This document shows, in pieces, positions 1 to 6,738 of a DNA stretch of 11,579 nt. The notes under the pieces are model-generated. The model was not told the DNA's origin and made no database searches. It saw nothing but the letters and a program-made list of their open reading frames with translations. Each line of letters begins with the position of its first letter. Position 1 is the stretch's first letter. Made by a program: the position numbers and the translations under genes. The stretch is from Oligoflexales bacterium (GTDB lineage Bacteria > Bdellovibrionota > Oligoflexia > Oligoflexales > Oligoflexaceae), in the NCBI GenBank assembly GCA_015232735.1, contig JADFZC010000051.1:1-11579 (forward strand). Direction: 5' to 3'.

Positions 1-510
1 AGTAATGAAAATATATCAAATGAAATCAGGAAGAATTCATTAAGTATATTATTAGGAGTATATGCATCTGGTTCCACTATTTTATCCAAAACGAGTTTCG
101 GCCTATGGATTTCCAAAGATAGTGGCAATTCATGGATACTAAAGAGAACATCAGATGGACTTGGAGATGATAAGGTAATGGATGTTTATGTAGCAGGTTC
201 CACTATTTATGCCGCGACAATAAAAGGCCTATCAATTTCAGCTGATGGCGGAAAGACTTGGGTAAATAAGACAAAAGCTGATGGACTCGGAAGTGATGTC
301 GTAAATGGGATATATGCAGACGGTTCCACCATTTATGCCGCGACAGAGAAAGGCCTATCGATTTCACCTGATAGCGGAAAGACCTGGGTAAATAAGACAA
401 AAGCTGATGGGCTTGGAAGTGATATGGTGTATGCTGCGTGCGTTTCTGACAGGACTATTTATGTTTCGACATCTGGGGGCCTGTCAGTAGGAACTATTGT
501 ATTTAAATGA
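1..510 (+). CDS. Asp-box (BNR-like) repeat protein, C-terminal part
   Basis: The reading frame is open from base 1 to the TAA... frame end with stop TGA at 508-510, so this is the 3' part of a longer gene; its start lies left of the window. The visible 169 residues are made of a 42-residue unit. Each unit carries a strand motif GSTIYAAT, then GLSIS, then an Asp-box S-x-D-x-G-x-T-W (SKDSGNSW, SADGGKTW, SPDSGKTW), then a DGLG turn. Asp-box repeats are known from sialidases, Ycf48-like and other beta-propeller proteins, usually exported or surface-exposed. That gives the fold but not a function, and no catalytic domain is visible here. The last unit is cut short and ends in TIVFK, so the propeller repeats run to the C terminus. 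Function and cell location cannot be told from this fragment. Confidence 0.8.
   Translation, partial: SNENISNEIRKNSLSILLGVYASGSTILSKTSFGLWISKDSGNSWILKRTSDGLGDDKVMDVYVAGSTIYAATIKGLSISADGGKTWVNKTKADGLGSDVVNGIYADGSTIYAATEKGLSISPDSGKTWVNKTKADGLGSDMVYAACVSDRTIYVSTSGGLSVGTIVFK
70..510 (+). repeat. 126-bp in-frame tandem repeats
   Basis: Unit starts (GGTTCC or its equivalent) fall at 70, 196, 322 and 448, which is exactly 126 bp apart. Units 2 and 3 are nearly identical at the DNA level, for example the shared stretch around aataagacaaaagctgatgg in both. Unit 1 is more diverged and unit 4 is truncated by the stop codon. DNA identity above what the protein requires suggests recent duplication or gene conversion between units. 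Confidence 0.9.
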
Positions 511-798
511 ATAATGGCAATAAAATGTCAGCTGTAGCGTCGATTTACTCATGCAGCCAAGCCAAACGATGTAATAAGCCCGCCCAGTATTTTTCCTTCA
601 GCTTACTGCATAAAGAGGTTAATTCGCCATTTTTTTCATCGCAGTCGTGTACCGCGTGGGACTTGCCCGTTTATATGGACGTGGCCATTGGGTTTGGGTG
701 ATTTGGTATGGTTGGAGACAGGTTGCACAGATTGTTACTCCTTTCACGCCATTTTTTGGTTCAGGGAATCAATATTGTGTATGCAAAAGCTTCTGTAG

Positions 799-814
799 CC
801 CCTTCCGGAAGGGG
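799..814. repeat. 16-bp perfect palindrome
   Basis: The sequence ccccttccggaagggg is a perfect dyad with no spacer. It could be a binding site for a dimeric regulator. As RNA it would need to sacrifice central pairs to form a loop. No U-run follows on either strand, so it is not an ordinary terminator. Confidence 0.6.
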
Positions 815-891
815 TAAAGCATTCCATTTTCCATTGAGCCAATACCCATGCTTATTGCCTGTATACGGATTTTTAGTCGATCATCATTTAC

Positions 892-907
892 CCGCAGTAA
901 ACTGCGG
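892..907. repeat. Small hairpin, CCGCAG/CTGCGG with 4-nt loop
   Basis: Six perfect base pairs close a tetranucleotide loop (taaa on plus, ttta on minus). There is no T-run immediately downstream on either strand, so a terminator role is not supported. It lies in the unexplained region before glmM. Confidence 0.5.
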
Positions 908-1107
908 TCTCGTTCCTCCTCGCGCCTTGATTCAGACCTTTTCGGCCAAGTTTGGACTAAGAAGGCAGCGAATCTGATGTGTTTATGAAATGTGACCTTA
1001 AATCTTCTTTTCAATTCACTGGACATAATATTTCATATCAATGTATTTTTTATGCCTGCAGTCTATATGGCGATGCAAATTTAGAATGATTGACAAGAGG
1101 TGTAAAA

Positions 1108-2479
1108 GTGGGGCGATTATTTGGTACGGATGGAATAAGAGGACTGGCAAACAAATATCCTATGTCTCCTGATTTTGTCTTGAAATTGGGTCAGGCTATC
1201 GGTTTGCATTTTCAGGAGCGTTTACCAGAAACCGAGGATATTGATAGGCAAGGATACAAGAAGAAGCGGTTACATGCTGGAAGAGGCATTAAGTGCCGGT
1301 ATTTGCAGCGTGGGGGTGAATGTTGAGTTTTTGGGGCCGCTTCCAACGCCCGGAATCGCTTATTTGACCCGGGGAGTGAGAGCCTGTGCCGGCATAGTGA
1401 TTTCAGCATCACATAATCCCTATTATGACAATGGCATTAAAATATTCAGCTCAGACGGATATAAGCTTCCTGACGAGATAGAGGATGAGCTGGAAAGAAT
1501 TCTCTCCGTAAATCCGATAACCAATGAGTTTCCTACCGAAAGAGGGGTGGGCCGCGCCAAAAGGATTGATGATGCTGTAGGGCAATATGCCGTTTTTCTT
1601 AAGGAACAGTTCCCAAAACATCTTTCCCTGGAGGGAAAGAGGGTGGTTTTGGACTGTGCTAACGGGGCGGCGTACAAGGTGGCTCCGAAAGTCTTTGCAG
1701 AACTTGGTGCGGAACTTTTTTTGGATGGCGTTTCGCCTGATGGCCATAATATCAACGATGGATGTGGAGCGCTTTTCCCTCAAAAACTTCAGGAGAAGGT
1801 CCGACTTTATAAAGCGGATATCGGGTTGGCGCTCGACGGGGATGCCGACAGGCTTATTGTCGTGGACGATCAGGGTGAAGTGGTCGATGGTGATCACATT
1901 ATGGCTATCGTAGCGAAATATATGAAGGAAAAAGGACGGCTAAAAAATAACAGAATTGTCACCACCGTAATGAGCAATATGGGACTCGACCTGGCTATGC
2001 AAAAAATCGGGATTGAGGTCAAAAGGGTGCAGGTAGGGGACAGATATGTTGTTGAAGAGATGAGAAAGGGGGGATATAACCTGGGCGGAGAGCAGTCGGG
2101 GCATATTATACTCAGCGACTGTTCGACTACCGGTGACGGTATTTTGGCCGCTCTCAGCCTTTTGGAGGTTGTTATTGAAAGGGGCGAAGACATATCGTTG
2201 CTCAAACAATGCATGAGATCTCTTCCTCAGGTTCTCCTGAATGTCCCGGTGGCGAAAAAGGTTCCTATTGAAAAGCTGCCGGAGCTTCAGCAAAAACTCG
2301 AAGGATGCCAGTCGGTGCTGGCGGGCAAAGGGAGGGTTCTTGTCAGATATTCGGGAACAGAGAATTTGGCGAGGGTCATGCTTGAGGGCGAGGACCAGAA
2401 GGAGATTGAAGGGATGGCCAAGATGCTCGCCGAAACTGTGGTGAAAGCCATTGAGAAATATGATGGAGAAGGTCAATGA
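1108..2479 (+). CDS. glmM: Phosphoglucosamine mutase GlmM, frame interrupted near 1229-1231
   Basis: GlmM interconverts glucosamine-6-phosphate and glucosamine-1-phosphate on the way to UDP-GlcNAc for peptidoglycan and LPS. The start is GTG 1108, seven bases after AGAGG; it gives [12 protein letters not shown], the family's N terminus. That frame runs to about 1230 (...QERLPE), then the homologous sequence continues one base further on ([16 protein letters not shown] from 1232). Removing one A from the AAA at 1229-1231 would restore a 456-residue protein, the usual length. Numbered that way, the phosphoserine motif ISASHNP puts the catalytic Ser at 101, the metal loop DGDADR lies at 243-248, the sugar loop GGEQSGH at 326-332 and the phosphate loop RYSGTEN at 413-419. 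All are intact, so the protein appears to be under selection. The cause is either a sequencing or assembly error or a real mutation. Without the first part, translation from TTG 1241 would lack the FGTDGIRG segment. The stop overlaps the pdxJ start (ATGA). Confidence 0.9.
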
Positions 2480-3228
2480 TAAGATTAGGAGTAAATATAG
2501 ATCATGTCGCCACTGTAAGAAATGCCAGAGGGGAGGTTTATCCCGATCCGGTTCATGCTGCGCACTTTGCTGAGCTTGGCGGCGCTGACAATATTACTTG
2601 TCATTTAAGAGAGGATCGGCGTCATATAAAAGACAGGGATTTAACCGTATTGATGGAAACAGTAAAAATCCCTTTGAACCTCGAAATGGCTGCCACGGAT
2701 GAAATGTGCAGTATAGCGGTAAAGGCAAGACCGGCTTCAGTTACACTTGTCCCTGAGAGAAGACAGGAACTGACGACTGAAGGAGGACTTGATGTCGGAA
2801 GCCACAAGGCTGCTCTTTCCAAAAGGATAAAACAGATAAGGGAAAATGGGATTCTTGTATCACTTTTTATTGATCCGGATTTAAAGATGATTGAAATGTC
2901 AAAAGAGGCTGGTGCAGATGCGGTGGAGTTTCATACCGGAGATTTTTGCCACAAGATGGATAGGGTCAAAAGGACAAAAGATGCTCACGAGCTTGTAAGG
3001 CCGCTTATAGCAGCAGCTGAAACCGCCAGGGGACTTGGACTTCAGGTACACTTTGGCCATGGGTTGCACTATAACAACGCCCACTGGCTTCAGATAGTGC
3101 CATATTGCGAGGAGGCGAATATAGGACATGCCATCATTTCAAGAGCCATATTTGTCGGCTTGACGGAAGCGGTGCGCGAAATGAAGGATCTGCTTAACAA
3201 TCCCAAATACAGACCTCAGGTCTTTTAA
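2476..3228 (+). CDS. pdxJ: Pyridoxine 5'-phosphate synthase PdxJ
   Basis: PdxJ condenses 1-deoxy-D-xylulose 5-phosphate with 3-amino-2-oxopropyl phosphate to give pyridoxine 5'-phosphate, the last ring-forming step of the DXP-dependent vitamin B6 pathway; it is a cytoplasmic TIM barrel. The 250-residue product matches the family along its whole length: GVNIDHVATVRNARG at 5-19, ITCHLREDRRHI at 40-51, LNLEMA at 67-72, LVPERRQELTTEGGLDV at 91-107, FGHGLHYNN near 193-201 and NIGHAIISRA near the end. The residues matching E. coli His45, Glu72 and His193 are His43, Glu70 and His195. The ATG overlaps the glmM stop by four bases, with GGAG/AAGG just upstream inside glmM, so translation is likely coupled. 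Its own stop shares one base with the tsaE start. In many proteobacteria acpS follows pdxJ; here it does not. Confidence 0.97.
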   Translation: MIRLGVNIDHVATVRNARGEVYPDPVHAAHFAELGGADNITCHLREDRRHIKDRDLTVLMETVKIPLNLEMAATDEMCSIAVKARPASVTLVPERRQELTTEGGLDVGSHKAALSKRIKQIRENGILVSLFIDPDLKMIEMSKEAGADAVEFHTGDFCHKMDRVKRTKDAHELVRPLIAAAETARGLGLQVHFGHGLHYNNAHWLQIVPYCEEANIGHAIISRAIFVGLTEAVREMKDLLNNPKYRPQVF

Positions 3229-3665
3229 TGAAAATTTTTTTTGACAAAATAGTATGCAGTGAAGACGGCCTTTCAGGAGTGGTCTCAAGAGTATCTTCTG
3301 CGTTGAAAGGGAAAGAATATTTTGTCATGTGGCTTGATGGCCCTATGGGCGCAGGCAAATCGACTTTTGTACGTCACTTTTTGTGGAACTTGGGGCTTGA
3401 CCCTGGAATTCCGGTGCTTTCGCCCACCTATTCGATAATGAACGAATATGAAATAGATGGGAAGTGGTTTGCACATGTCGATCTTTACAGATCTGAAAAG
3501 AATTTCTCCCTTGCGGAGCTTGGCGTTCTGGACGCAAAAGATTATACCGGAGTCTTTGTTGAATGGCCCGAAATTGCAGGATCTTCAAATCTCATATCAC
3601 CATCACATATTTTAAGAATCAGATATGAGGGTGAGTTGGAAAGATCCTATTCTTTAGAAGGCTAG
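3228..3665 (+). CDS. tsaE: tRNA t6A biosynthesis ATPase TsaE
   Basis: TsaE is the P-loop ATPase that works with TsaB and TsaD to make N6-threonylcarbamoyladenosine at position 37 of ANN-decoding tRNAs. The 145-residue product shows the Walker A GPMGAGKS at 38-45, the family motif SPTYSIMNEY at 65-74, HVDLYR at 83-88 and VEWPE at 111-115. The length is typical for the family. It starts at the TAATG junction with pdxJ and has only a weak Shine-Dalgarno sequence, which suggests translational re-initiation from pdxJ. It is the last gene of the plus-strand operon and ends seven bases before the convergent hydratase gene. No clear terminator lies in that tiny gap. Confidence 0.95.
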   Translation: MKIFFDKIVCSEDGLSGVVSRVSSALKGKEYFVMWLDGPMGAGKSTFVRHFLWNLGLDPGIPVLSPTYSIMNEYEIDGKWFAHVDLYRSEKNFSLAELGVLDAKDYTGVFVEWPEIAGSSNLISPSHILRIRYEGELERSYSLEG

Positions 3666-3672
3666 GGTCGGG

Positions 3673-4524
3673 CTATAGTTCATAGCGAAGAAGCTTTTTT
3701 TCTTCATCAAGTTTAAGAACCCATGGATATGCCTTTTTCTCAAGAAAAGCTTTGAGCCCTTCTTTCCCTGATGATGATGCCCTTATTTCAGAAATCCTTT
3801 TTGCGGTTTCATCGCTTTGCTGAAACGATGAATCTCTAAGAAATGACTGAAGATTTTTAAAATATGACTGTGCAAAAGGAGAGGCTTTCAAAAGCTGGTT
3901 CACCTCGTCATGAAGAGTCTTTTCAAGGTCGTCCACCTCCGAAAGCACTTCGACAAGTCCATATTCCTTTGCCTCTTTGGCATCGAATTTCCTTCCGCTG
4001 AGAATAAGGCGCAAAAGCTGTCCATGGTTCATTTTTCTATTTAAATAAGGCAAAATAACCGAAGGCATAAGTCCAATAGTGGTTTCACTGATGCAGAATG
4101 CTGTAGAGCTGCTGGCAATTGCGTAATCCGTTGCGGCTATTATTCCGACTCCACCGCCATAGGCCGTCCCGTGAACTACCGAAATTGTTGGAATCGGAAG
4201 ATTGGCAATCGCCTCGAACATTTTCAGCATGTCGTTAGCTTCCTTCAGATTTTCATCAAAAGGGAGCTCAGAAGTGCGCTTCATCCATTCCAAGTCTGAA
4301 CCGGCCGAGAAATATCGGGAAGTCCCCTGGATTACCAGGAGACGACAGAGGCTGTTATCCTGAACTTTTTTCAATTCGTGGGTAATATCCTTGATCATAT
4401 TGTTGTCAAAGGCGTTGGCAGCATGGGGTCGGTTGAGTACAAGGACTCCTATCTGCTCGTCTGTCAGTGAGCCGTCTTCTGTTGTCAATTTGTAGAATTC
4501 TGTATAGGCGCTCTTTTTGTCCAT
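3673..4524 (-). CDS. Enoyl-CoA hydratase/isomerase family protein, methylglutaconyl-CoA hydratase-like
   Basis: This is a crotonase-fold protein of 283 residues. The oxyanion-hole segments FSAGSDLEWM (72-81) and AYGGGVG (121-127) are present, as is the acidic residue Glu147 in CISETTIGLMPS. The first catalytic Glu of classical enoyl-CoA hydratases (in GGCEL) is Gly127 here. The pattern FSAGxDLxWM, the SExxIGLxPxxI segment and the C-terminal EGLKAFLEKKA resemble LiuC-type methylglutaconyl-CoA hydratases of leucine and isovalerate breakdown, which I recall also have Gly at this place. That assignment is an inference; other acyl-CoA substrates are possible because no liu or other beta-oxidation gene is adjacent. 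The gene stands alone, convergent to tsaE, with its own candidate promoter at 4560-4588. The Shine-Dalgarno sequence before the ATG is poor. Confidence 0.88.
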   Translation of the reverse strand: MDKKSAYTEFYKLTTEDGSLTDEQIGVLVLNRPHAANAFDNNMIKDITHELKKVQDNSLCRLLVIQGTSRYFSAGSDLEWMKRTSELPFDENLKEANDMLKMFEAIANLPIPTISVVHGTAYGGGVGIIAATDYAIASSSTAFCISETTIGLMPSVILPYLNRKMNHGQLLRLILSGRKFDAKEAKEYGLVEVLSEVDDLEKTLHDEVNQLLKASPFAQSYFKNLQSFLRDSSFQQSDETAKRISEIRASSSGKEGLKAFLEKKAYPWVLKLDEEKKLLRYEL

Positions 4525-4549
4525 GTAATTTTCATTTCCCTATTCAATG

Positions 4550-4588
4550 TTGATATACTCTTTTAAATTAAGGAAGGCCTTATATCAA
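4550..4588. repeat. Inverted repeat around the hydratase promoter
   Basis: TTGATATA at 4550-4557 and TATATCAA at 4581-4588 form a perfect 8-bp inverted repeat 23 bp apart. One arm covers the proposed -35 element and the other sits just past the -10, a layout compatible with an operator for a repressor. The palindrome aaggcctt (4574-4581) lies between the arms, and a second inverted repeat, ttaatta/taattaa (4592-4598 and 4604-4610), lies just upstream. Confidence 0.4.
4560..4588 (-). promoter_or_regulatory. Candidate sigma-70-type promoter of the hydratase gene
   Basis: On the minus strand TTGATA (4588-4583) and TAAAAG (4565-4560) are separated by 17 bp, matching the consensus at 5 of 6 and 4 of 6 positions. 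The start codon lies about 36 bp downstream. The elements are read by eye, and AT-rich DNA gives such matches by chance. Confidence 0.4.
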
Positions 4589-4608
4589 ATCTTAATTATG
4601 GAATAATT

Positions 4609-4646
4609 AAAAAAAAGCTGGGAAGAAATGACCATTTCCCCCCAGC
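4609..4646 (-). terminator. Rho-independent terminator of the Hint lipoprotein gene
   Basis: On the minus strand a hairpin closes with GCTGGG/CCCAGC (six GC-rich pairs), then a small internal mismatch, then five more pairs and a four-base loop. It is followed at once by eight T residues (A at 4609-4616 on plus). It lies about 30 bp after the stop codon at 4679. Confidence 0.85.
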
Positions 4647-4678
4647 CCTTATATTCTGTTATGGTGCTTTATTACCGA

Positions 4679-6361
4679 TTATTCCTCTTTTGCGAAGGAG
4701 TTTCGGAAGTTTATCTGTGTCATTTTCTCCAGAGCCATCTGAGTGTTGAGGTCGCCGGTGACTATTTTGTTGCTTATCGCATAGACGCCCTCGCTTCCCT
4801 TTGCCCTGGATGATTTACCATTGACTGATTCTAACTTGAAATTGTATACTTTTTCTCCTTTTTCTGAGCCAGCTCTCATCTGTACGGCTCTTTTACCGAG
4901 TCTCGTCAGCCTTTTTACCTTTACCCATAGAAGCTTTGTACCGCTGTCTATTGTGGAATCACCGGCATAGAGGACCCTCTGTCCTTCCTGGATGTTGGAA
5001 ATCTGGGTCAGACCCTGGTCAGTCAATATTGGGTGAGCTGATGAAACCGTCAGGCTGATATCATTTCCACCATTTCCGGAAATATCCAGACGATATAGCG
5101 CAACTGTTTGAATATCTGAGGTTTTTTCATAAACTCGATAAGGCGCTTTTTTGATGGGCTCGTAAATATGATCTCCCTCAACTATATCTTCGACTTTCTT
5201 TTGACCGAAGTCGATGATCTTTCCACTACTGTCAACCTTTACTACGATTATTTTGGTCCCTTTGCTGAAACATTCGCTGAACATGTTCATCAAATTCCCG
5301 GCGTTCTGCATTGCCTGTCCCCAGTTGATGGGCGGCACCGGCGGTATCGGGGGAAGTGGCGGCGGTGCTATCGGAGGTGGCGATATAGTCTGGGGTGTGC
5401 CGCTAAACTGTCCGGGTATACCGCTGTCAAAAGGTGGTTTTATTCCTCCGGAACCGGAATTTGGTCCTCCAGGAATGTCTGATGTTGAGGTGCCTGGACT
5501 TCCGGGTGTACTGCCATCGATAGGTGTCCCGTCAGGATTTAATCCCCTCGGAGTTGTTGTTCCCGATACCTGGCTGGGATCAAAGGGTTGTGCAGTATCT
5601 GTACTTTTATTGCCGCTGGATTCAAATATAACATTATCCTTGGCCATTTCGGTGCCGCAACCTGTGCCCTCTGCTTTGCCGCCTGTATTGCCTGTCAGAT
5701 AGACGAAATCGAAGTCACCCTGGGTGAATTTCCGGTTTTTTACGGTAACAGGATAGGTGATTCCAAGATAATTTGATTTGGCATCCCCGTTAAAAAGTAT
5801 CTCTTTGCACGATACTTTCAATTTGCCATCGCTTGCTTTTCCGCATTCACCGGCCTGGAATTTGTTTTTATAAGCGGTAAGCGCCTCTCGGGAGGGAGGG
5901 ATGCAAGGTTTGCTGGTATCGCAGAGAACAGCAACATAGTGTCCATCGTTCATTGCGTCATCTTCGGAGAAATTCGGGGTTATTCCGATATTTCCACTTT
6001 CGACGGAGTCTTTTGAAAGCCCCATCTCCTTGGTTGTTTCTGTCACGCTTATGACATCACCTTCCTGGCTTCCATTTACCTTTTCGGATAGAGCTTCATA
6101 TTCCACCTTGTAGAATTTAAGTTTTAAAAGACCGTCTTTTGCAGTCAAAAGGGATCCCTTTTGTGAAATAATATCGGGGCTGCAAAGCGGTGTCGATATT
6201 AAGAGCAGATTGTCCTGATCTGCCCCTTGAAATTGGAACAGGTCGTCGTGGTTAAAAGTAAGGCCGCTGTCATTTACAGGCCTGTTTTTAAAACAGCCGT
6301 ACAGTGTCCAGGCAGCTAGAATTGGCAAGGCTATCAAGCCTGTTTTCTTAAAAAACGACAT
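4679..6361 (-). CDS. Predicted lipoprotein with Pro/Gly-rich linker and C-terminal Hint autoprocessing domain
   Basis: The chosen ATG at 6361 follows GAGGAG at ideal spacing and gives 560 residues; an in-frame start at 6415 exists but would bury the signal peptide. Residues 1-23 are a lipoprotein signal (MSFFKK, a hydrophobic stretch, lipobox LYGC with Cys23), so the protein is probably exported and lipid-anchored. Residues 24 to about 258 match no family I know and hold six cysteines, which suggests disulfides. Residues 259-345 are a linker rich in Pro, Gly, Ser and Thr ending in a run of PPP/PP-I repeats. From Cys364 (ECFSKGTKI) to about 540 lies a Hint-type domain: the VEDIVEGD turn, SSAHPILTDQG with His443, and VYNFKLE at 505-511. 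Hint domains of hedgehog and inteins cleave the bond before their first Cys. The usual final His-Asn is absent (KIVTGDLNTQ instead), so N-terminal cleavage rather than splicing is the likelier activity. The substrate and role are unknown. It has its own terminator and probably its own promoter. Confidence 0.85.
   Translation of the reverse strand: MSFFKKTGLIALPILAAWTLYGCFKNRPVNDSGLTFNHDDLFQFQGADQDNLLLISTPLCSPDIISQKGSLLTAKDGLLKLKFYKVEYEALSEKVNGSQEGDVISVTETTKEMGLSKDSVESGNIGITPNFSEDDAMNDGHYVAVLCDTSKPCIPPSREALTAYKNKFQAGECGKASDGKLKVSCKEILFNGDAKSNYLGITYPVTVKNRKFTQGDFDFVYLTGNTGGKAEGTGCGTEMAKDNVIFESSGNKSTDTAQPFDPSQVSGTTTPRGLNPDGTPIDGSTPGSPGTSTSDIPGGPNSGSGGIKPPFDSGIPGQFSGTPQTISPPPIAPPPLPPIPPVPPINWGQAMQNAGNLMNMFSECFSKGTKIIVVKVDSSGKIIDFGQKKVEDIVEGDHIYEPIKKAPYRVYEKTSDIQTVALYRLDISGNGGNDISLTVSSAHPILTDQGLTQISNIQEGQRVLYAGDSTIDSGTKLLWVKVKRLTRLGKRAVQMRAGSEKGEKVYNFKLESVNGKSSRAKGSEGVYAISNKIVTGDLNTQMALEKMTQINFRNSFAKEE
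4744..5272 (-). other. Hint (hedgehog/intein-type) domain coding segment
   Basis: Coding positions for residues 364 to about 540 of the lipoprotein. Cys364 is the nucleophile candidate (codon 5272-5270). Block B has S-S-A-H with Ser at the place of the usual Thr of TxxH, and His443 present. The domain's right boundary is approximate, and the last 20 or so residues (MTQINFRNSFAKEE and before) look like a tail outside it. Confidence 0.75.
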
Positions 6362-6477
6362 TTTTGTCTCCTCGTGGTTGATGATGTATGCTCTCTCGCC
6401 AGTGACTGTTGGCAATCAAAAACCCAGAATAAAATCCGTTATGGTAACTCAGTTCAGAAATAATCCGAAAATTGCCA

Positions 6478-6493
6478 AGCAAGTTGCATGCCA
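6478..6493 (-). promoter_or_regulatory. Candidate sigma-54 promoter of the Hint lipoprotein gene
   Basis: The minus strand reads TGGCATG-CAAC-TTGCT, which fits the -24/-12 consensus TGGCACG-N4-TTGCW with one mismatch and the exact GG-to-GC spacing. Transcription would begin near 6467, about 105 bp before the ATG at 6361. No upstream enhancer site for an activator was identified, though the palindrome at 6591-6608 lies about 100 bp upstream. A TTGACA (6500-6495) overlaps, but no good -10 follows at the right distance. Confidence 0.5.
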
Positions 6494-6590
6494 TTGTCAA
6501 AATTTTTATTGGACGCAGAAAGTTGTGAATATTACCGGATTTGTTATACGCAGTGTTTTCTTATAGTGTTGTAGATTTTTACATAAAATG

Positions 6591-6608
6591 AAAATCTATA
6601 TAGATTTT
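6591..6608. repeat. 18-bp perfect palindrome aaaatctatatagatttt
   Basis: A perfect dyad in the divergent intergenic region; tagatttt also occurs once more at 6572-6579. Its length and position suit an operator or activator site for one or both flanking genes. It is very AT-rich, so chance is not excluded. Confidence 0.55.
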
Positions 6609-6738
6609 GGGCATCAATTTAGTAAGATTCTGGTACAGCCTCGAATCTGGATGCTGATATTGATTAGTCCATTTGCCGTCAAATTCTGAACATTTTGCGC
6701 AGAAAATTGAAGGCAAAGGGACAGCCTCCTTTGATCAT

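Larger units (their letters stand above)
511..1107. other. Long intergenic region without a supported gene
   Basis: About 600 bp separate the repeat protein from glmM. Short open frames exist on both strands (about 507-701 and 708-977 on plus, 769-1026 on minus), but none has a good ribosome binding site or a recognisable family, and they overlap one another. Two inverted repeats stand out (799-814 and 892-907). The right end must hold the glmM operon promoter; I see no convincing -35/-10 pair, only a CATAAT at 1024-1029 without a good -35. The region could be decayed coding sequence or a non-coding RNA locus; nothing in it decides between these. Confidence 0.5.

Noticed and set aside
1..510. 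CRISPR array, because of the regular spacing
   Set aside because: The 126-bp period is a whole number of codons, the whole unit is conserved rather than repeat plus unique spacer, and the frame stays open throughout.
507..701. Short plus-strand open frame overlapping the stop of the repeat protein
   Set aside because: The start overlaps the stop of the previous gene, but the 64-residue translation has no recognisable domain, a Cys/Ser-rich odd composition and no Shine-Dalgarno support beyond coupling.
560..760. Possible remnant of an IS91-type transposase on the minus strand (an HVH-containing patch)
   Set aside because: The likeness is only a few residues spread over broken frames; no terminal repeats or intact catalytic motif are seen.
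769..1026. 85-residue minus-strand frame rich in Arg/Glu, overlapping a plus-strand frame at 708-977
   Set aside because: Neither has a known family or good start signal; they overlap on opposite strands and span the palindrome and hairpin, as expected for non-coding DNA.
1225..1330. Programmed +1 frameshift in glmM
   Set aside because: There is no slippery heptamer, no early stop in the first frame (it runs to 1326) and no stimulatory structure evident; an indel or sequence error is simpler.
5168..5702. Plus-strand frames opposite the lipoprotein linker, rich in Gly and Pro
   Set aside because: They are the reverse complement of the Pro/Gly-coding linker, whose base composition keeps the other frames open.
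6362..6415. Longer start for the Hint lipoprotein at 6415
   Set aside because: It adds 18 residues ahead of a well-formed signal peptide, while the ATG at 6361 has GAGGAG at the right distance.
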